Shown here one piece after another: positions 39,026 to 42,416 of a stretch of DNA of 42,416 nucleotides; positions within the stretch are counted from its first letter, which is position 1, and each line of letters opens with the position of its first letter. A model generated the notes under the pieces. That model did no database searches. It was not told where the DNA came from and worked only from the letters and a program-made list of their open reading frames with translations. Position numbers and translations under genes: made by a program. The DNA comes from Streptomyces spiramenti (GTDB lineage: Bacteria; Actinomycetota; Actinomycetes; Streptomycetales; Streptomycetaceae). The DNA lies in the NCBI RefSeq assembly GCF_012034385.1, contig NZ_JAAVJB010000019.1:1-42416 (forward strand), read 5' to 3'.

Positions 39026-40096
39026 ATGAGCGCTGTGACGACCCCCGCCGGAGGCGACACCGTGGCGGACCGCTCCTGGCCCGACGTCCTCGGTTCGCTG
39101 CTCGCCGGCGAGGACCTGACCGCGGAGAGCGCCGCCTGGGCGATGGACCGCATCATGCGGGGCGAGGCCTCCGACGCGCAGATCGCCGGCTTCGCCGTGG
39201 CGCTGCGGGCGAAGGGGGAGACGGTCGCCGAGGTGGACGGACTGGTCCGCGCCATGTACTCCCACGCCCGTCTGATCGAGGTCCCCGGACCGACGGTCGA
39301 CATCGTGGGGACGGGCGGCGACCGCGCCGGCACCGTCAACATCTCGACCATGTCCGCCATCGTGGTGGCGGCCACCGGGGCCCGTGTCGTCAAGCACGGC
39401 AGCCGGGCGGCGTCGAGCCGCAGCGGCGCCTCCGACGTGCTGGAGCGGCTGGGCGTCAACCTGGAGCTGTCTCCCGGCCGGGTGGCGCAGGTGGCGGTGG
39501 ACGCCGGCATCACCTTCTGCTTCGCCGTGAAGTTCCACCCGTCGCTGCGTCACGTCGCGGCGGCGAGGCGGGAGCTGGGGATCGCCACCACCTTCAACTT
39601 CCTCGGGCCGCTCACCAACCCGGCTCGCGTCGGTGCGCAGGCGACGGGCGTCGCCGACGCCAGGATGGCGCCGATCCTCGCCGGGGTGCTCGCGGCCCGC
39701 GGTACCTCGGCGCTGGTCTTCCGGGGTGACGACGGCCTGGACGAGCTCACGACCACCGGCACCTCGACGGTCTGGGTGGTGCGGGACGGCGAGGTCCGCC
39801 GTGAGAGCTTCGACCCGCGCTCGGTCGGCATCGAGGTGGTGCCCGTCGAGGCGCTGCGCGGCGGCGACGCGGGGTACAACGCGGAGGTGGCCCGGCGACT
39901 ACTGGCCGGTGAGCGGGGGCCCGTCCGCGACGCGGTGGTCCTCAACTCCGCTGCCGCGCTGGTGGCGTTGGAACCGGGCCACGGCCCGTTGGCCGATCAG
40001 CTGGCGGCCAAGATGGGGCGCGCCGAGGCTGTGCTGGACGACGGCGCCGCCGCGGCCACGCTGGAGCGCTGGGTCAGGACCAGCCACCAGCCCTGA
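39026..40096 (+). CDS. trpD: Anthranilate phosphoribosyltransferase
   Basis: Predicted 356 aa. It joins anthranilate to PRPP in tryptophan synthesis. The PRPP-binding motif [14 protein letters not shown] and [11 protein letters not shown] are intact. The anthranilate-site motif, normally KHGN(R)xxSS, reads [18 protein letters not shown], with Ser126 in place of the conserved Asn. The start ATG 39026 has GGAG 8 nt upstream; a longer GTG at 38921 would add a non-conserved tail. It is transcribed alone, not in a trp operon. The Asn-to-Ser change leaves activity likely but not certain. Confidence 0.92.
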   Translation: MSAVTTPAGGDTVADRSWPDVLGSLLAGEDLTAESAAWAMDRIMRGEASDAQIAGFAVALRAKGETVAEVDGLVRAMYSHARLIEVPGPTVDIVGTGGDRAGTVNISTMSAIVVAATGARVVKHGSRAASSRSGASDVLERLGVNLELSPGRVAQVAVDAGITFCFAVKFHPSLRHVAAARRELGIATTFNFLGPLTNPARVGAQATGVADARMAPILAGVLAARGTSALVFRGDDGLDELTTTGTSTVWVVRDGEVRRESFDPRSVGIEVVPVEALRGGDAGYNAEVARRLLAGERGPVRDAVVLNSAAALVALEPGHGPLADQLAAKMGRAEAVLDDGAAAATLERWVRTSHQP

Positions 40097-40102
40097 CGGG
40101 CC

Positions 40103-40128
40103 GCCCCCGGGCCGTCGCGCCCGGGGGC
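40103..40128. terminator. Hairpin between trpD and the Lrp-like gene
   Basis: Perfect 10-bp arms (40103-40112 with 40119-40128) and a 6-nt loop, 6 nt beyond the trpD stop; convergent gap. Confidence 0.65.
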
Positions 40129-40165
40129 CGCCGACCGCCCGGAGGTCGGGTCGCCGCGGGCCTGC

Positions 40166-40447
40166 TCAGGAGTCCAGGCCGATGGCGAACGCCGCCTCCA
40201 GGTCGTGCTGCGAGTAGGTGCGGAACGCGATGTGCGTCTCGGTGGACTCCACGCCCGGCACCTTGCTGATGCGGCCGGGGATGACCTCGGCGAGGTCGTC
40301 GTGGCGGGGCACCCGCACCATCGCGATGAGGTCGTGCGCGCCGGTGACGGAGTAGACCTCGCTGACCCCTTCCAGCGCGGCGATCCGCTCCGCGATCTCC
40401 GGGATGCGGTCCACGCTGGTCTTGATGAGCACGATCGACGTGATCAT
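40166..40447 (-). CDS. Stand-alone Lrp/AsnC ligand-binding (RAM) domain protein
   Basis: Predicted 93 aa. It matches only the C-terminal amino-acid-sensing domain of Lrp/AsnC regulators (ITSIVLIKTSVDRIPEIAER, VSEVYSVTGAHDLIAMVRV, ETHIAFRTY) and has no HTH. Such stand-alone RAM proteins can bind amino acids or pair with full-length Lrp proteins. The ATG 40447 has GGGGAG about 8 nt upstream; the upstream frame is not conserved. A TAGAGT hexamer at 40509-40504 is a possible -10. It is convergent with trpD, whose pathway makes an amino acid, but a functional link is only a guess. Confidence 0.88.
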   Translation of the reverse strand: MITSIVLIKTSVDRIPEIAERIAALEGVSEVYSVTGAHDLIAMVRVPRHDDLAEVIPGRISKVPGVESTETHIAFRTYSQHDLEAAFAIGLDS

Positions 40448-40605
40448 GGCTGAGCTCCCCTGGGGTGGTTCGGGTCCTGGCGGCACGCCCGGCGTCGCGG
40501 CTCACTCTAGGCGATCCGCCCCCGCGGGCAGCGGTGCGCGCCGGGGCACGCTCCGGGCGCGGCACGGCGCGCCGCGAGGCACCCCGTCAGGAGGCGGTGA
40601 GGCCG

Positions 40606-40611
40606 TAGGCT
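40606..40611 (+). promoter_or_regulatory. Candidate -10 element for the zinc-ribbon gene
   Basis: TAGGCT 56 nt upstream of the ATG at 40668. A site AGGACGA precedes the start, so the transcript has a leader. Confidence 0.4.
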
Positions 40612-40667
40612 GACCCGGGGGCCCTACACGTCAGGACAGTCCCGAAAAGAGAAAGTAGGACGAGATC

Positions 40668-40907
40668 ATGGCGCTCTCCCAGCCGGCTGACGGGACCAGG
40701 TGGCGCTGCACCCTGTGCGGCAATCTCACACGGTTCGACGTCACCCGCACCAGCCGTGTGCGGGAGTACGTGCATCTGGATCTGGCGGGGGAGCCGGCGG
40801 TCGAGGAGCGAGAAGTCCTCGCGGACCGGATCGAGTCCGTCCGCTGCCGCTGGTGCGACGCCGTGGACCAGGTCGAACTGGTCGAGCGTCCCGGCCCGGA
40901 CGCGTGA
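40668..40907 (+). CDS. 79-aa zinc-ribbon-like protein
   Basis: Small acidic protein with two Cys pairs (CTLCGN at about residues 14-19 and CRWC at about 61-64), consistent with a zinc ribbon. The stretch between them (FDVTRTSRVREYVHLDL) is charged. Start ATG 40668 with AGGACGA 6 nt upstream. The NYN/PIN gene begins 15 nt after its stop, so the two are likely co-transcribed and may act together on nucleic acids; this is inference. I recognise it as a conserved small streptomycete protein without known function. Confidence 0.75.
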   Translation: MALSQPADGTRWRCTLCGNLTRFDVTRTSRVREYVHLDLAGEPAVEEREVLADRIESVRCRWCDAVDQVELVERPGPDA

Positions 40908-40922
40908 CGGGCGGTGGGCGGC

Positions 40923-42416
40923 GTGTCAGCATCCGAACCCGCGCGGGAGCCCGAGCCCCGCGGTGAGAAGGAGCCGGCGACGGCCGGCACGGCCGCGGGG
41001 CCGGACTCCCGCGAAGCCGAGGCCGTTCCGGTGCGGGGTCCCGCACCCGGTGGCTCGGCGGACCGGGAGGACGCGGCGGCCGGGCCCGCTCCCGGCGTGA
41101 CCGACACTCCGGACGCGGCGCCCGGCCCCACGGGGGAGGGCCGGGGCGCCGCCGAGGAGGAGGCGGACGGGCCGCTGCCGGAACGCGTCCGCCACCGCGT
41201 CGTCGTCCTCGCCGGCGAGACCTTCGCGGGGCTCCGGGTGGCCGAACTCCCGCTGTCGCTCCGGCAGTACGCACGGTTCACCCCCACGCGCCGCATCAAG
41301 TACGGTGCCGCGGCCATCGCCACCGCGTTGGAGACCGACGCGGCCTTCCGCCACCGGGTCGCGGCCCGGCTGCGGACCGAACAGCCCGAGCTGGCCGAGG
41401 CGCTGGGATCGGGCACCGTCCCCCCGGCCGCCGACCCGGTCGAGGTGGCCGCCGCAGCGTACGTGCTGCGTCCGCCGGGATGGGTGAAGCTGCTCGCGGT
41501 GGCGGGGGAGGAGACCCAGCGGGCCCAGGCCGAGCACGCGGAGGAGGAGCGCGTCCGCGAACTGGACCGGCTCCGCGAGGAGGTGGCCCGGCTGCGGGTC
41601 GCCGTGCGGGAGGACGCCGACCGGCACCGTTCCGAGGCCGAGGTGATGCGCCGCGAGAGCGACTCCGTCCACCGGAAGCTGCGCAGCGCGCTGAGCGACG
41701 TCCGCCGCGGTGAGGCGGCGCTGCGCAAGGTCCGCGCCGAACTCGACGAGGTCCGCGCCGACGCCGCCGCGGAGAAGGCCGCCGCCGACGCCGAGGCGCG
41801 GCGGTTGCGCGCCCGGCTGGCGGAGTCCGAGACCGCGCTGGAGACGGGGAGGCGTGCCGCCCGTGAGGGGCGGAGCGTGGAGGACGTGCGGCTGCGGCTG
41901 CTGCTGGACACCGTGCTGGAGGCGGCGCAGGGGCTCCGCCGAGAACTGGCGCTCCCACCGGCCGACTTCCGGCCCGCGCAGACGGTGGAGGCGGTGGAAC
42001 CCGGCGCGCTCTCCCCGCACGACGTGTCGCAGCGCGCGTTGGCCGAGGACGACCCGGCGCTGCTCGACCAGCTGCTCGCGCTGCCGCAGTCGCACCTGGT
42101 GGTGGACGGGTACAACGTCACCAAGACCGGCTACCCGACGATGCCGCTCGACAAGCAGCGGACCCGGCTGCTGGGTGGGTTGGCGATGCTGGCGGCGCAG
42201 AGCTCCGCCGAGGTGACCTGCGTCTTCGACGGCGCGGAACTGGACGTGCCGGTGCTGTTGGCGCCCCCGCGCGGCGTGCGCGTCCTCTTCTCCAAGTCCG
42301 GTCAGAGCGCCGACGAGTTGATCAGGCGTCTGGTGCGGGCCGAACCGCCGGGCCGACCCGTGGTGGTGGTCTCCGCGGACCGCGAGGTGGCCGACGGGGT
42401 GGCGCGCGCCGGCGCG
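40923..42416 (+). CDS. NYN/PIN-domain RNA-processing-like protein (cut by window end)
   Basis: Open through the window end; 498 codons visible. Residues 1-85 are Pro/Ala/Glu-rich and probably disordered. A conserved region follows (VRHRVVVLAGETFAGLRVAELP, RIKYGAAAIATAL). A long coiled coil covers about 200-325 (Arg/Glu/Ala heptads). The NYN (YacP-like) PIN domain starts near 390: HLVVDGYNVTKTGYP with the catalytic Asp, CVFDGAELDVP, GQSADELIRRL and VVVVSADREVADG supply the acidic cluster of a PIN nuclease. The GTG 40923 follows the zinc-ribbon gene by 15 nt. Family members act as endoribonucleases in other bacteria; the target here is unknown. The 3' end is missing. Confidence 0.85.
   Translation, partial: MSASEPAREPEPRGEKEPATAGTAAGPDSREAEAVPVRGPAPGGSADREDAAAGPAPGVTDTPDAAPGPTGEGRGAAEEEADGPLPERVRHRVVVLAGETFAGLRVAELPLSLRQYARFTPTRRIKYGAAAIATALETDAAFRHRVAARLRTEQPELAEALGSGTVPPAADPVEVAAAAYVLRPPGWVKLLAVAGEETQRAQAEHAEEERVRELDRLREEVARLRVAVREDADRHRSEAEVMRRESDSVHRKLRSALSDVRRGEAALRKVRAELDEVRADAAAEKAAADAEARRLRARLAESETALETGRRAAREGRSVEDVRLRLLLDTVLEAAQGLRRELALPPADFRPAQTVEAVEPGALSPHDVSQRALAEDDPALLDQLLALPQSHLVVDGYNVTKTGYPTMPLDKQRTRLLGGLAMLAAQSSAEVTCVFDGAELDVPVLLAPPRGVRVLFSKSGQSADELIRRLVRAEPPGRPVVVVSADREVADGVARAGA

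Noticed and set aside
1..42416. tRNA, rRNA, CRISPR, insertion sequences, prophage or defence genes
   Set aside because: Looked for on both strands; no cloverleaf, repeat-spacer array, transposase or integrase motif was recognised. Secondary-structure search software could still find a small RNA.

Overview
The window is very GC-rich, with strong G/C bias at third codon positions, frequent GTG starts, -10 elements of the TAGGCT type and hairpin terminators without T-tracts. Together with a conserved gene set (ctaCDF, ctaE-qcrCAB, lpd-E2, pepA, PspA, nadA, a cobT/cobU pair) this points to a chromosomal core segment of a Streptomyces or a close streptomycete relative. I see no transposase, integrase, prophage, CRISPR array, rRNA or tRNA. 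The genes are mostly ordinary core genes, and the unusual features lie in individual residues, fusions and regulatory DNA.

Layout. 1-5.7 kb holds an FAD oxidoreductase, a nucleoside-sugar epimerase-like SDR preceded by a DUF4240 gene, a classical SDR and a WYL-domain regulator. 5.7-11 kb holds, on the minus strand, pepA, lpd and the dihydrolipoamide acyltransferase (E2) gene, i.e. part of the 2-oxoacid dehydrogenase machinery. 11.1-15 kb holds a membrane protein, cobT, an MBL-CobU fusion and a 68-aa protein. 15-21 kb carries a secreted HtrA-like lipoprotein protease, a DUF3043 membrane protein, pspA-pspAA and a NarL-type two-component pair. 21-27.5 kb has a GNAT protein, a tiny membrane ORF, divergent nadA and A-type Fe-S carrier genes, a large membrane-anchored protein and a PfkB-family (adenosine-kinase-like) gene. 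27.5-38.8 kb is the aerobic respiratory locus: a cysteine desulfurase-TusA fusion diverges from ctaCDF, followed by an L,D-transpeptidase lipoprotein, a degenerate receiver protein, and ctaE-qcrCAB. 38.8-42.4 kb holds trpD, a stand-alone Lrp/AsnC ligand-binding domain, a zinc-ribbon-like protein and a NYN/PIN-domain gene cut by the window end.

How it works together. ctaCDF and ctaE encode the aa3 cytochrome c oxidase; qcrCAB encodes the diheme-cytochrome-c bc1 complex. In actinobacteria these form one supercomplex. Overlapping ATGA/GTGA junctions (ctaC-ctaD, ctaD-ctaF, qcrC-qcrA, qcrA-qcrB, histidine kinase-response regulator) indicate translational coupling.

Most interesting points. First, cobT and cobU, adjacent and both in the lower-ligand branch of cobalamin assembly, have each lost a key catalytic motif (Glu to Gly at CobT residue 347; P-loop Lys and Ser to Val and Ala at CobU residues 235-236), and no cobS is present. 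This suggests decay or repurposing. Second, there are previously unassigned perfect inverted repeats at the ctaC promoter, the ctaE start codon and the nadA promoter. Third, -10 hexamers recur exactly 6-7 nt before start codons, implying leaderless transcripts. I did not find an obvious new defence or biosynthetic system.
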